Assembly (NCBI GenBank): GCA_020226215.1
Contig: CM035235.1
Span: 43,429,511-43,493,510, forward strand
Direction: 5' to 3'
Length of the DNA: 64,000 nt
Origin: Sindora glabra
Lineage: Eukaryota > Streptophyta > Magnoliopsida > Fabales > Fabaceae
Position 1 is the first letter of the stretch. Every line of letters starts with the position of its first letter. This document shows positions 23,633 through 36,543 of the stretch, piece by piece. The translations under genes and the position numbers were made by a program. The notes below the pieces were generated by a model that saw nothing but the letters and a program-made list of their open reading frames with translations, had not been told where the DNA came from and searched no databases.

Positions 23633-26600
23633 CACTACAGGAATGTATTCAATTTGTCACAACGCTTTTCCACGGTCCATGTATGCCACGTGAAACATAA
23701 GGGCCCTACCCCACATTTAATTCCTTTCCTATTTCAAATATTCTTTAATTTTCATTATCTCACTCTTAATACACTTCAGCCTTCAGAGACCCAAAAAGGA
23801 AAAAATGAAGGAGCCCCACCAGTCCAAGCGAAGATCGACAGCGCCTCCTATAGGGCCAACGACGATAAAGAAGAAGAAGGGGAAGATGTAGGGTATGTGC
23901 GTGTTTGAATGGTTTCAAGGATTGGAATTTCATGGATATTGTCACAGGCTGGCAACTTCACTTGTTAGACCGTGCGGCGCTTACTATCAATAACTTGAAA
24001 GCAAGCCAGCCAAATATTAGACCCACGACACCCAAGTGGGCTAACACATCGAGCGACAACAAGATTAAAGGGCACAACAGAAGATAAACAACCAAGGCAA
24101 CCAAAATATGCGTAAATAGGGACAACGATGGCACAACACATAGCACAAAGCATATTAAAGGCAACCACAAAGCACACAAGTGCAAAATATGTAATGCGGA
24201 TGAATGCAAGCAAATGCAGCCAAAACTGGTTAGAATTCGGGACATCATAATTTAAAAGAGGGGTTACTTCTTTCATTCATATAATCCTCCATACAGTATT
24301 GGAAATGTGCAAGAGAGGTACAAGCCACACATTCATCCCCTAGACTAGAGTCAGGTTCCCACCAAGGTCACCTAGCACTCCCCCCTAAAGAGCATTATAA
24401 GCCAAATCCAAAATTGCCTAAGATGATATGCTTTTTTCGAGTTGTGATAAGGGCTTTTTGGCTAGCTTCGGGTGGAATTTTGCTACCAAAATACACCAAT
24501 AGAAAGCTAAAAATGCAAGGATCACAACCAAGTGCTTTCCTACTCACACTGGACAAGTTACCTTGGTAAAAAATACATGTAAAATGCAAATACATAGAAA
24601 AATAGCAAAAATAGTACACAAGTCGGAATGACCCCAAATTTGGCCTACAAGGTCTCCATCCTGTGCTTGAATTATCTGTTAAGTTATAGCTTAAATGGAG
24701 CTTGTTTGCTTGGTGAACTGGTGTGCAAGGCCGACTTGTGACAATATGAAGGTTAAAGCTTGCATAAAGCAAACTGAAGCCCTGAAAAGTGAAATTCTAG
24801 TGATTCTTCTTCGAAATTTCACTGTGAAGGAGAGTGGCTTGCTACCGACTTTGAAAATAATGATTTTGGTAAGATCTTTAAATCATTTTACTATTTATTT
24901 CTAATATTTTTGCTTGGAATTATTCTAGGTTCAGATTCTAATTAACCCCTGATTAGGAAAAGCGATGTAGTGTTTTGGACTGCTATTGTCCCATTCACAA
25001 TAAAACAAAACCATTCCTAGTGTACTTGCACTTGCTGCTTATTTGTTATGCAGTCCAATTTTTTTTGAAAGAATCACGTAGTTGTGAAGTAAAAGCGAAG
25101 TGAAAATTTTATCTGCTTATTGCATAGGTTTTATCAAGTATATGTATCTAATTCCTAGTAATATCCTTTACGATTGGTGTTGTTCATGTTGCTCCAAGAA
25201 CAACTGGTTTGTTACATGCTCCGAGAAGTGGCTTACTTGAGAAAAACTCGTAAGTGGCACTAATTTTCACTCATTCTTTATCTTTCTTTGCCATTTGATG
25301 TATGAATATTTTCTATAAAGTTGCTGCAGGGGAGGAGGCTCTTGCTATTTTTGATCTCTTGCAATCATTTGGATTGGGGAAATATGAGATTACTTTTTTG
25401 TGTCGAAAATACAAGTATTCTGCTCCTACTGAATTTCATGGAATTACAATATTGTGGCCTTCTCGTTTTTTGCTAAAAGCTTAGCTATCATGTTCTTATT
25501 TACACAAAACTGAATCTCTTTCTTGTTCCTCAATTTTTACTCCTCCCACTTCTTATGGTTTTTGACTTTCATTATGGCATAGTAGCTTTTAGGTGCTTGT
25601 AAAATGGGCAACCCAAATAGTTTATGCCCACACATTATTTAATTTTTGCTAATAGTTTGATTTATAGGTAGATATGACAACACTGAACCAGAAGGGAGAC
25701 AATGATCTTAAAGACATAGGAATACCAAATATATAATTATTTCCATTTTATTTTACAACTATTGAAGAAATATCTATTTTACTCAATTCATGTTATATGT
25801 TATTTTACAACTTTGGAACCATAGTATTATGGATTCAATTAGCCTATAAATTTAGTTACTAATTGTTGTTTGACATTTTATCAAAGAATGATGATATCAG
25901 TAGATCTCAAAAACAGTGATCTTATAACAGTTTTATTAAGAATACAAAACAGCATTTATGATGATAAGAAGATAAAGTATGAGGAACATATATCCTCAAT
26001 CGGAGTGCATTATTGTATTTGTTACCACTTTATGAGTGTTTATTGCAAACTTCGCCGCATCAAACTGAAACTGTCAACTTTCTTGCTTATATGAAAAAAA
26101 TGTACATCTTGGTTTTATAATTCTTTTGTTTCTAGTTAATAGTTTCAAAAGGTAATACTTTAATATCATTTGGAAAGCAGAGATGATATGTCTTCTAAAT
26201 CTGTGTCTGCATTTTTATATGCAATTATATAATTTGAAAATCTGTTATTAGTAATTTATGTGAAATGTGCTACTGAAGTAATGCTTAGAAATAAGGTGTG
26301 CTTCTGTTTGATCATGCAGACGGACAACATTGCGTTCTAATGAAATTGAAAAGGAATTTCCAAGTCACTTAACAAAGTAACTTTCATAATCAATATGGAC
26401 AATCATAACTTACAAGGTAATTTACATTTTTTCCTTATTTTATTTCCTCATTCATAACTTACTAACAGTATCTTCAGGGTACTACTAGGATCCTATTGTG
26501 CAGAATTGAACCACCAGGGAGGCTGTTAGGCAGTGTGGTGCAAAAGGAATAAATCTATGGAGCTGTAAGTGGGTATGTTGCTATTGATGATGAATATGAA

Positions 26601-27684
26601 AGGCAATGATTAGTAGTTTTTGATTATGAGATGTTAGAAAATGGAAAAAGATTTAATCTTTGTATATGTTTGATCACTTGAACTAGTAGAGGAATGGAGG
26701 TGCTGATAAATAGTAGAACCTAGAATTATGCTGCTGAATGAAGTCTGTAAATACCTTACTCAAAATTCTTTTCACTGCAATTGTGTTGAAGTGCATGTGC
26801 GTACGATAGTTTATTTCCATCCATAATATTATTATAGTACAATTACGGTTATGATAAATTTGCAATCAGCACTTGTCTATGTTATCGAAAGATGTATTTG
26901 TTCGTATTAGTGTCACTTTGACAGCTGCATTTTCTTTAAAATTCCACTAATAACCTGCATTCGGATTGAAGGTGATGATTGCATTGGAGTCTTCTTTTCT
27001 GTCATATTTGCTCTCTATCATATTTTTTCTCTGTTGAATGGGATAATTTGTCCTCAAATTTTATGTCTCTATTACCAAAGGTATTTTCCTTTTTACTACT
27101 AAAAATTTTGATGGGAGGATCACTAGCCAACATCTTTGAAGGACTTCATCCTAACAATGCAGTCCATGGTATTTCAATGAGAAGGATGTAGCTGATTTAC
27201 ACAGAGTATATATAGTTTATAGCCGGTTCATTTAGCTGTGAATGGTGTCATTCAATTGATAGTGTAATTTTTATTTTATAAAATTTTCAATTCTTAGAAA
27301 ATTTTAAATTTTTTACAAAATTTTGTAGGTGCTAGATAAGTTTTATATATAATTTTTTAAAAATATCTAATAATTTTGATGCGGCTTTCCCATGGATTTT
27401 ACCGTGGGAAATTTGTTTAAAAATTTTTAAAAAATTTGAGTCTGTTAGTATTCCGCATAAAAATCTGGACATCCGTGGGAGGGAGCAATTCTGCGGGAAA
27501 GGAAATATCCATAGGAGATCAATTAAAAACTGCTGTAAAGCTGTGGGAAATCCATGGAACCAATTGCATAAATTTTGGTTTGATTTTAATAAGAGAAATT
27601 ATTTGGAAAAAATGGGAGAGGCTATGTTAATGATATAAATGACCTTTGACATTGTGTTATTGATGTAATTTATTGGTTGTAGTG
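23633..27684. mobile_element. possible CACTA-type insertion in copia B leader
   Basis: The left edge reads CACTACAGGAAT. The right edge, on the minus strand, reads CACTACAACCAAT, compatible with CACTA termini. Near the right end, CCATGGATTTTACCGTGGG and related runs (27386-27570) recall the repetitive subterminal DNA of CACTA elements. The flanking trinucleotides (tct and taa) do not match, and I found no transposase, so this is tentative. The interior holds exon-like pieces (23803-23908, 24695-24900, 25302-25484) of unknown origin. Removing it would leave a 1.3 kb leader between the PBS and protease of B. Confidence 0.35.
24695..25484 (+). pseudogene. unidentified exon-like pieces
   Basis: Two stretches with more balanced composition: 24695-24872, open with Met at 24695, and 25302-25484, with residues GEEALAIFDLLQSFGLGKYE. 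The second is preceded by DNA resembling an acceptor region, and both lie inside the possible CACTA insertion. They could be captured host exons or chance frames. No family recognised. Confidence 0.2.
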
Positions 27685-28019
27685 TAAGTGGAAAGATGAG
27701 TGTTATGTGTCAAATTACTTAAATACCTTTCGATGTTATAGTGTTTTAGAAGCAAGACATTTGACTCCTATATTGCATTGTAAAGTCTAAAATGCCCTTT
27801 GATATTGAATTTTATAACATAATACTATGTAAGGTTGCATATTTAAATGTTATGAGGAAAACATTAGTGTAATTATATTATACATGGATTAATTTATAAT
27901 TTGGTTTTCCTCAGTCGTTATGCAATAAAACTCTAAAAAGATGCTGAAGGGGATAATGAGACAAGACTAGGCAAATGTTTATTTTCAATCTAATTTGATG
28001 AATGTGCCATCAAATACAT

Positions 28020-29055
28020 AATAGCTAGATACTAGTTCCACAATCCATGTCACCAAATTTTCCCAATTGTTAAGAAATTCTAAAAAACTACATAATGATG
28101 AATTGATTATCAGAGTAGAAAATGGTGAGAAAGTGAGAGTAGAGCTTATTCAGGATATGTATTTGTGATTGTCTACAAGAATTGAGCTAAAACTGAAGGA
28201 ACGGACCTCTGTGCCTTCCATGAGAAGGAACTTGACATTAGTTGCAGCATCGAATCTCCTAGGTTATTCTTGTACTTTTAAAGGTAACAAAGTGACTTTG
28301 TTCCAAGGTTTAACTATGATAGGGATTGGTGAGCTAACAAATAGATTATACAAGATAAATCTTGATTTGAGTTTCCTTAACACTATTAGCACAATCATAA
28401 GGATGAAAAGAAACAAAATTAAATAGAACTCCTCGATGCTATTGCATAGGCATCTAGGTCATATTTTTAGAGACCAAATTCAGAGGTTCATTGAAGAAGA
28501 TGTTATGCACAATTTGAACTTTTATGATCTAAATATTTGTATGGATTGTATTAAAGTGAAGCTCATTGCCAAGGCTAGAAAATGAAAAAAAAGTTAGAAA
28601 ATAAGAAGCACTGAAACTTATTCATACTAATATCTACAATTCCATCACACTAACAACCATGGGAGGTTAAAGATGCTTCATCAATTTTATTGACAATTAT
28701 TTGTATTTTGCATGGATAAAGTTGCTTGCAAAAAAAAATCAAAGTCCTTGAATGCATTTAAGACATTCAAGACAACAGTTGAGCTTAAGTATAGCAAGAA
28801 AATCAAGTATGTTAACTATGATCAAGGATGAGAGTGCTATGATAGATATGATGAAATTAGGAAGAACCCAGGTCCTTTTACCAGGTATTTGTAAGATGTA
28901 GTATTGAGGTCAACAACACTGTGGTTGGTACACTAGAATAGAATAAGATAGTTATAAGAAGAAATAGAACACTTATTGATATGGTCACTTTTATGCTTTC
29001 CCATTCTATGTTTTCAAACTTTTTATGGGGAGAAGCATTAAAGACCATAAGCTAC
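28020..29055 (+). pseudogene. copia B protease-integrase remnant
   Basis: Protease at 28025-28054 reads Leu-Asp-Thr-Ser-Ser-Thr, so the catalytic Gly is Ser. The open stretch 28169-28426 corresponds to element C 38980-39204. An integrase-type His box lies near 28440-28490, with Cys residues near 28540-28560. The first catalytic Asp position (28628-28630) is Asn. The frame carries several stops. Homology stops exactly at 29055, where a solo LTR has inserted, and resumes at 32131. Confidence 0.75.
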
Positions 29056-29354
29056 TATTGGTGTGTGTCCTAAGAGTCAATCATAGAGATGATTGCAATA
29101 TTACACAATGTATTACATTTCATTGTGGCAATATAATTATTATATTGTGTTTTGTTTTATTTTGCAAAAATTATAACTTAAATATAATAATTATCCTTGG
29201 AATAGCTTTGCTATTCCTAAAATGTCCCTAGTCAAGTATTATTACGAAAATGATAGTAATAATACATCGAGACTAGCATTATAGTGATTGATGATTATGA
29301 ACCATGGATATGTGATATTAAGTCAATACATGTATACATTGTTAGTGAACAATG

Positions 29355-30826
29355 TGGTGGAAATCGTGCATCATACATGCACAGCGGAACAAAAATTTTG
29401 CACAATTTCTACTAAGAATCCATGCGAATTTAGAATGCCATAGATTAGGGATTAGGGTTTATACCTTTTGGCTAAAAATCTTCTATCCACTACACAGTAA
29501 ATCCAATCTGCTTCTGTCCGTTTTCCAATCCAATCTTCTCTCCAAATCACGAACCAGAATAGAAACTAGAAGATCAGATCACTAGTGCAGCATTTAATGT
29601 GGCTGCACCTCTATGGTATCCACACGAACCCAAGAATCACCAATGAATGTCCACACAAACACCGGTTGGAATTGATCTCCTTTCACCTCGTAGTGCTAGC
29701 TACACCTCTTCAAGGGTTTTGGTCAAGGAGAGGTGCTAGGGTTTTTCTATGCTTTTTGGGGTACATGAATAATTATCATAATCCTATTATTACCCAAAAA
29801 GCCTATTTAAATAGGTGTATAGAAAAACCTAACCTATTTGGGCTTTATTCCATGTACAATTATAAGCTTACTATTGGGCCTTACAATTATAACATAAATT
29901 CCTAAATATTAGGCCCAAACAATTTGGTCCATTAATTCCAAATTCACTAGGCTCTAAGTGTGCGATCTTACAGGCTCTCATTACGTTGGCAATGACCATT
30001 GATCATATTAATAATCATAAACAATGATTGGTGTCTAGTAACACATCATTGTTACCCAAGCAATGAGAAAGTCGATGATTTGACTAAACTTTTACACGTG
30101 ATCATCACCTACGTCCTTTTGTCCTACATATCTAGATTGAGCACGAGACATGGACCGTGTCATTCCTGTATAGCCCAATCTTAAGGTTTCTTCATTCCTA
30201 AGTAAGCTGACTGAAACAAATGTAATCGACATCCCATATCTATTCATTTGAGCATGGCCATGCATTTTCTCAGCTTTACTTAATCAAGGGGCCCACAGAT
30301 GTTACTCCTATTATATAGGAGGGACAAATTCCATCTTAATCACACAAACCCCTCCGCATGATATGTGACATATCCAATATCTACCCTTGCATTCACTCAA
30401 CCATTAGTGACATAGAATAGTATCAAAATATGAAACTCACATGTAGGGAACCTTGGTGATCTTAGGTCAAAGTACCATATTAATAATGATCACTAAGAAC
30501 CATTCATGACACTCATATAACAATCCATGTAGTGTTCTTAATATGGGTCGGTCCAATATACAAGTTCTCTAACTTGTACTCATGTGTAAAATTAATATCC
30601 CATATAAGTCTTCACACATACTAGTCTTAACATATCAAAGCAACCTAATCCATAATTATGTATGACTAGGGACATTTAAGAATACAATTATTCTAAGGTT
30701 ATTATCATAATTGAATATATTACATGGACAATATATATAAATATAATAATTGGAATTACCATTAAAATAACATGATTCAAAATTACAATCACTAATATGA
30801 TTGGTTTTAGGGCATATACATTAACA
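29355..30826 (-). mobile_element. nested solo LTR of the same family, inverted
   Basis: 1472 bp, TG...CA, flanked by perfect CAATG duplications (29350-29354 and 30827-30831). Read on the minus strand it starts TGTTAATGTATATGCCC and aligns with the start of the outer LTR, sharing TCAATCATA, AATTATTATAT and AAATGTCCCTAGTCA blocks, then GTTCCCTACATG and the CATGGCCATGCTCAA block. A TATA-like stretch on the minus strand is at 29804-29814. The accidental frames inside it (29352-29585, 29585-29905) are not genes. Confidence 0.85.
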
Positions 30827-31442
30827 CAATGTACTGGACTGATTCACTATGAGAATACTGCATGGATAAATGTGTCATTAGTTATTCTCATATGATCACA
30901 AATGCACATAGTCCTTTGACTTGAAGTCACTATAGTTCCCTACATGAGGAATTACTCGCTTTGATGTTGTCCTATGTCACCTTTAATAGGGATGATGAAT
31001 AGGACATTGATTGAGTGTGTCACAAATCAAGCAGAGAGAAGTAAGTGATGTAGATAAGACTTTGTTACTCTTGTATAAAAGAGAAATATCCTTGGGCCAC
31101 TTGATTGAGTGAGACTTAAAAATGTATGGCCATGCTCAATTGGATCAATATGTGATATTGATCATTTGTTTTAAGTATATTCAGTATCAAGAAATATAAA
31201 TTGAACATTGATGAGGATGACACACTCCTTATCTCCAGTTCGATTTGGATATTGTTACAAAAGGGATTATGATGCAAAATGTTAATTATATATTAGGCAA
31301 ATGTCGAATCATAGACATTCTTGCTACTTGAGTGGCAATGATGTGTTGTTAGATACCGCTCACTATCAATGGCCTAAAATGAGTCATTATCAATGTAGTA
31401 AAAACCTACAGGGTTACACAAAAGGAATAAGAATGAGACAAG

Positions 31443-31481
31443 AATTAATTGAATTTTAGTTAGACTAAAATTCAATTAATT
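31443..31481. other. perfect 18 bp hairpin in outer LTR
   Basis: Arms 31443-31460 (AATTAATTGAATTTTAGT) and 31464-31481 are exact reverse complements around a 3 nt loop TAG. The hairpin lies about 300 bp upstream of the TATA-like box of the solo LTR. Confidence 0.9.
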
Positions 31482-32130
31482 GGACTTATTTTCATGCATA
31501 TATATAGTATTAAGATAATATATATATTTTTATTCACGTAATATATATTATATTATATGATATTATTTTATATTAAAATAATATTAGATAATTACGTTAT
31601 TAGATATTAGATAATTATATTATGAGATAATATTATTATTATCTAATATTAAATAATTAATAGATAAGTCCTATCCTCCTCACTCTCTCTAGGATAAGGA
31701 CAAGGATAAGGTGATAGTTATTTAGTGTGATTAAGATTTTTAAAGCATAATCCTAGTGGGACTAGGATTGTGATATGCCTTAGTTCTATAAAAGGACTTG
31801 AAGGAAGCACATTAAAAAACACACATTGGCTTGAATCAAACCCTAAATCACTCTAGAAAATGTCCAAACCCAATCCTAATGAGAAAAATGAATCCTAGCA
31901 GCTTCGTGGAGGGGAGAAGTCGTTGTTCACTCTATGTGGATATTGTACAGATGCTATACCTTTTGGCTGGCATTTGATTCATCTCAGTCTCTCAAGGATT
32001 CATTCAGAAAGAATATGAGCAAAAATAAGGTAAAATCCTAATATAGGTTTATGACTTTTGCGTGGATCCTATGAAGGTTTTGCATCAAATTTTTAAAATT
32101 TCACTATGTATGTTAATTTAAAACCTAACA

Positions 32131-34238
32131 GCTATATACTGAATTAGGTATTAAGTAAATATATATATCCATAACTCCATATGAATTGCTGAATGTTAAG
32201 AAACTAACTTTAAGTCATTTCTGCATCTACGGCTATAGAGTGGAAGTGAAGTTGTACATTCTTGCTACTAAGGAACATAACTCCAAAACTATGTCTTGGT
32301 TCTTTATTAGTTATTATGTTGGTTTTAGAGGTAATAGGTTCAATTGTCTAATTCTCACTACTCAAAATTTCAAATTTGACAAAGCTATTTTTTTTTTAGA
32401 ATGAGTTGGATAGTGGGAGTCAAACACTACATATTACAAACTCAAAAGAAGAAAGTGTAGTCATTCCTTTAATGTCTTAATCTGCTAGTTCTTTATCTTC
32501 TAGTCCTCCACAACATGATTTAATGTAGCCTTTGGAGGAGGATGAGGATTCTAATATTGAAGCTTAGTTGATGAAATCACTTAGACAACATAGATTGACA
32601 ATATCAAATGATTATATAGTGTATTTGTAGGAACACGAGTATGATCTAGATGAAGATACCATTCCCATTACATTTTCTTAGCTAGTGTTTAGTTTTGATT
32701 CTCCTCGATAGATCACTGCAATGTAGGATGAATTAGCTTCAATGAATAAAAACCAAGCATGGGATCTTATGGAATTGCCTAAAAATTGTAAGCTAGTTGG
32801 ATGTAAATAGGTCTTTAAGATCAAGTGTGATGCTTGCATGTAGATTAGGAGATGTAAAGCTAGGCTTGTGGCTAAAGGCTATATTCAAAAGGAAATAATG
32901 GATCATAAAGAAACTTTCTCATCAGTATTAATAAAGGATTCTTTCATAATTGTTATCACTCTTGTTACTCATTTTAATTTGGAACTACACTAGATAGATG
33001 TGAAAACAACATTCTTGAATGTGATATGTCTAAAATTGTGTACATGGAGTAGCCAAATGGATTTTAAGAGAAAGGTAAAGAGCATTTGGTGTGAAACTTA
33101 GGCAAATCCATAAATGGTTTAAAGCAAGTTTCTTGGCAATGGTATCTTAAGCTTCATGAAATAGTTACCTCTCTTGATTTTTAAAAACCATGTGAACTAG
33201 TGTATTTATATGATGAAAAATGTTAGCAAATTCGTAATTTTGGACTTATACAATATTGACATTCTCCTAGCGAGCAACAACTTGAGCTTATTGATTAAGA
33301 CAAAGCGATTGCTATCACTTTATCTTATACGTAGTTGACATTCTCCTAGGAAATGCCTTATTTGTTTGGGGCATTAAGATACTTCATGATAGGTCCCCGG
33401 GTATTCTTTGCTTGTCTTAGAACTTATTTGTTTCGGGTATTGAGATACTTCATGATATGTCTACTTACTTTTAAGTTACTTTGCCCATTCAAAAGGATGA
33501 AATGTTTACAAAGGCCTAATGTCCTTAATTTGATGAAGAGAAAAGTAAGCTGGAAAGGTCCCATACCATATAGATCATTTGTAGGTAGTTTATTGTATGC
33601 TTAAGTATGTACATGACTTAATATTGTATTTGCTATAGGTGTACTTGAAAGATACCTGAGTAATCAAAGTTAGAGATACTAGACTACAGGGAAGAGAATT
33701 CTAAGGCACTTTTTAGGCATGAATAACTTCATGCTGACCTATAAATATTGAGAGATCTCAACATTAAGGGTTACTTAGACTCAAACTATGATGGTTGTCT
33801 AGATGATTCAAAGTCCACATCTAGGTATATTTTCATGAAGGCTAAGGGTGCTATGTCATGGAAAAGCATGAAGCAATCAATTGTTACAACCTCCACCATG
33901 TAAGTAGAGTATGTCACTTGTTATGAAACTTATCATCAAGTTGTGTGGTTAAGGGATTATCTCCCTAAATTCAATCTTTTGGAGAGTATTGTTAGCCTTT
34001 TAACCATTTTTTGCGACAACTACATTGCTACGACAACTGTCTTAATGATGAAAGTTTCGCTCATTCAAAGTATATTGATGTAAAATATTATTATGTGAGA
34101 CAGAAGGTACACAAGCATGTTATTATTGTTAAGCATATTTCCACGGACCATATGCTCACAGATCCACTAACCAATGGCTTAGCAATAGGAACTTGTATTG
34201 AACATGTAAACCAGATGGATCGATGTAAAGCCTTTTGA
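32131..34238 (+). pseudogene. copia B integrase end, RT and RNase H remnant
   Basis: Resumes after the solo LTR with sequence parallel to element C 39800 onward (CCATATGAATTGCTG versus CCATATGAGCTGATG). Reverse transcriptase begins near 32730 with MNKNQ, KLVGCK and AKGYIQKE stretches. The YVDD region near 33243 is degraded. A 66 bp tandem duplication at about 33361-33480 disrupts the thumb side. RNase H is at 33760-34235, ending Cys-Lys-Ala-Phe-stop, as in copia elements. Many stops are present; no activity expected. Confidence 0.75.
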
Positions 34239-34653
34239 TATTTTGTGCTAGTGGAAGTTGTTGTATATAACATTATTTATGATTTATAAATAAAATTTTA
34301 TCTTATGTTGCCATATTCATTCACATTTTAGTTATGACATGTTTATAGAGACATTTAGACCCTGTCTCATTATTGTGTTCATATTTTTTAGGCATCTTAG
34401 ATGGGTGCCAGGATCCATTGTTTGTTGATTTACATGTAGTCATATGAAGTTGTGTAAATCTTATTTTGCATGTATTGATAGTGTTGATTAATGAGATGCT
34501 GATGTTTGGTAGGTTATGATATTAATATCCCTTTGGATATAGTATTTATGTTATTGGATACCTATGATTTCAACTGGACCAATGGCTGTAAAAGTACCAA
34601 TTATGTATTAACATTAGTCCTTTCTGTGGCTACTATTAATAAATGATGTGTAT

Positions 34654-35064
34654 CCAAATGGGAGATTATTAATATTTATATGGACTATACATAATGTATT
34701 AATAAAAGGATTATTGTTAATTAAGCCCTGTGTGACATAATTGAAGGGGCAAACAAATACTTGGCCTAATACTAATAAATAGGTTTGGATCTTGTAATTA
34801 ATAGAATCCAAAATCTAAATTGACTTTTATATATATATATAGGTTCCTACTTCACATTTATTATATTTGAGACATTCAGTTATTGCATAAAGATAGAGAT
34901 TGTTGAAGGAGGGATTCCCAATGTATTAGTGAGAAGGCTTATTTTATGAATGAGAAGTTTTATATGAAATGTTCTATTAATTTATTAATTCAATTTATTT
35001 TTTGCTTTCTCCTAATCATGTTGCAATCGAAAGCTAGTATCAGTGCTGTACAAATTTTCCATCA
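34654..35064 (+). repeat. PPT (34654-34666) and 3' LTR of copia B
   Basis: CCAAATGGGAGAT precedes the LTR start, where the usual TG is TA (34667). The LTR pairs with 22325-22718 and ends TTTTCCATCA. It is 398 versus 394 bp. Divergence between the two copies is visibly greater than in element C, suggesting an older insertion. Confidence 0.8.
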
Positions 35065-36084
35065 AATTTAGCATGTTTATCCATGTTAATTTGATGATTT
35101 CGTTGCTGAAATAAAGTGAATGAATATTTTTTTGCTAATCACCGAAGAAGATTTCTAAGGACTATCACATGTATAGTTAAATCTAAAATTAAACAGATCC
35201 ATTTTATTTGACAGAATTAATAATGATTTAATTCATATTTATTCAAAAATTAAAGTAAATATATTTGAATGAATAAAAAAAGAATAAATACAAACGATAA
35301 TATGTTTATAAATTACATTTCTCAGATTTACTAGTGATATGGAACAATACAAAATTAAAATTTATACACAATTTGCTCTGTACCTATAGTAGACTGACAA
35401 CTTAGTTTGAAGACATTTCAAAGGTTGAACTATTTCCACAGTTGATAGACTTTTAAAAGAATTTTTTTATTTGTAAGTCAAAATGACTTTTTGACCCCCA
35501 ATATCTCACGCAAAAGTATGGAAATATATGAAATTCTAGTATATTTTACCTTTCTTCATTAAGAAAAACAAACTTTTTAAATCAAATTCATTTTAAATGT
35601 CATTCGCAAAAAAATAGAAGAGTAAATAAGTATTATTTACTCCTATTGTAACTGTTTTTATGTTGAAGAGCAATTTTGGTTCAATCATGACTTTTAATTG
35701 TTGAAAATCTATAAAGAAAATTTTGTTGATTTTATTTGTTTTTACTTATTGAAAAATAATATATTATTGAATATATGTTATTTACAAATATTGGTCTATG
35801 AATGCAAAAACAAATATGAAAAATTAGGTTTCAGTGCTTTACTATATTTTTTTAGTACATACAAATTATCCCTATGTTAATAGTATGATAATAATAAGCA
35901 TTAGTATGAACTAACGAACAAACCACTAATATTCTCAAAAAACTCATATATATTTAAATATTTAAATTATTAAATATTTATAGAATAATTTTGATATAAT
36001 AAGTTTTTTGTGCATCACACATGATAAATATGTAGTTATAGATATTTTTAGCGATGGCAATAATTGTTGAGAATATGAGTGGAT
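35065..36084. other. intergenic spacer between copia B and C
   Basis: About 1 kb of AT-rich DNA with no recognised gene or repeat. The short frame 35698-35880 has no motif. Confidence 0.5.
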
Positions 36085-36530
36085 TGTAAAATAAATTTTG
36101 TGGACTAACACATTTTAGTATGTATTTGAATTAAATATAAATTCAATGTCATTATATAATAATAATGCCTAGACTTTGTGTTATATTAAAACTCTAAAGT
36201 GTGTGCATATACCCTATTTGTAGATTAATTGTGATGGGCCAATTAATCCTAGTTGGGTTAGGGTTAGGATCCCTATCTACCTCCTTATAAGGTGAGCAGC
36301 AATCTCCCATCACATTGTAGTTTGTAATTCCAAATATTTTCTCTGAGACTCACCTGAGGAAGAGTGGGCAGTGATCTAATCAATTCTACAATCAGACATC
36401 ATGGATACAGTATGAGGGTCAGGTAATTCAAAAACTCTTAATTTTATTTATGCAATTATTGTACTCCTCTTTATGGATTTATGGTTGTATGAATATTAAA
36501 TTATTTTATGAATTCTAAAAATTTCTTGCA
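36085..36530 (+). repeat. 5' LTR of copia C
   Basis: TG...CA, 446 bp, paired with 42349-42794. Contains CTCCTTATAAGGTGAG near 36281-36296, a TATA-like core promoter. Near its right part an ATG (36401) precedes GGGTCAG and a GTAATT donor-like site (36423). In this copy the short frame is closed by TGA, while in the 3' LTR it is open. Confidence 0.92.
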
Positions 36531-36532
36531 AT

Positions 36533-36543
36533 TGGTATCAGAG
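36533..36543 (+). other. primer binding site of copia C
   Basis: TGGTATCAGAG two bases after the 5' LTR, complementary to the 3' end of initiator tRNA-Met, the usual primer of plant copia elements. Confidence 0.9.

Larger units (their letters stand above)
29056..32130 (+). mobile_element. solo LTR (outer), 1.6 kb, split by an inverted relative
   Basis: Inserted in the copia B integrase region. Flanks GCTAC (29051-29055) and GCTAT (32131-32135) form a 5 bp target duplication with one change, and element B matches element C directly on both sides. It starts TATTGGTGTGTGTCC (TG changed to TA) and ends CCTAACA. It is interrupted at 29354/30827 by another LTR. Without the insert it is about 1.6 kb. 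A TATA-like CTATAAAAGG at 31786-31795 suggests + orientation. No internal coding region, PBS or PPT, so it is a solo LTR left by recombination between LTRs. Confidence 0.8.
22325..35064 (+). mobile_element. Ty1/copia element B with nested insertions
   Basis: Full-length but decayed copia element. 5' LTR 22325-22718 and 3' LTR 34667-35064; PBS-like site 22721-22731; leader 22732 onward; pol 28020-29055 resuming 32131-34238; PPT 34654-34666. Flanking AATAT (22320-22324) and AATTT (35065-35069) fit a 5 bp target duplication with one change. Gag is not recognisable; DNA of another kind fills about 23.6-27.7 kb. The pol order and sequence follow elements A and C, but the LTR sequence differs, so B is a related but separate family. 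It is dead: stops, frameshifts, catalytic changes and insertions. Confidence 0.8.

Noticed and set aside
23958..24276. Membrane-protein-like minus-strand ORFs (96 and 103 residues)
   Set aside because: Two overlapping frames with Leu/Val/Cys-rich content but no start context, motif or homologue; likely chance in the inserted DNA.
29352..29905. Two adjacent + ORFs of 77 and 106 residues
   Set aside because: They lie wholly in the inverted solo LTR and have no counterpart in the outer LTR copy.
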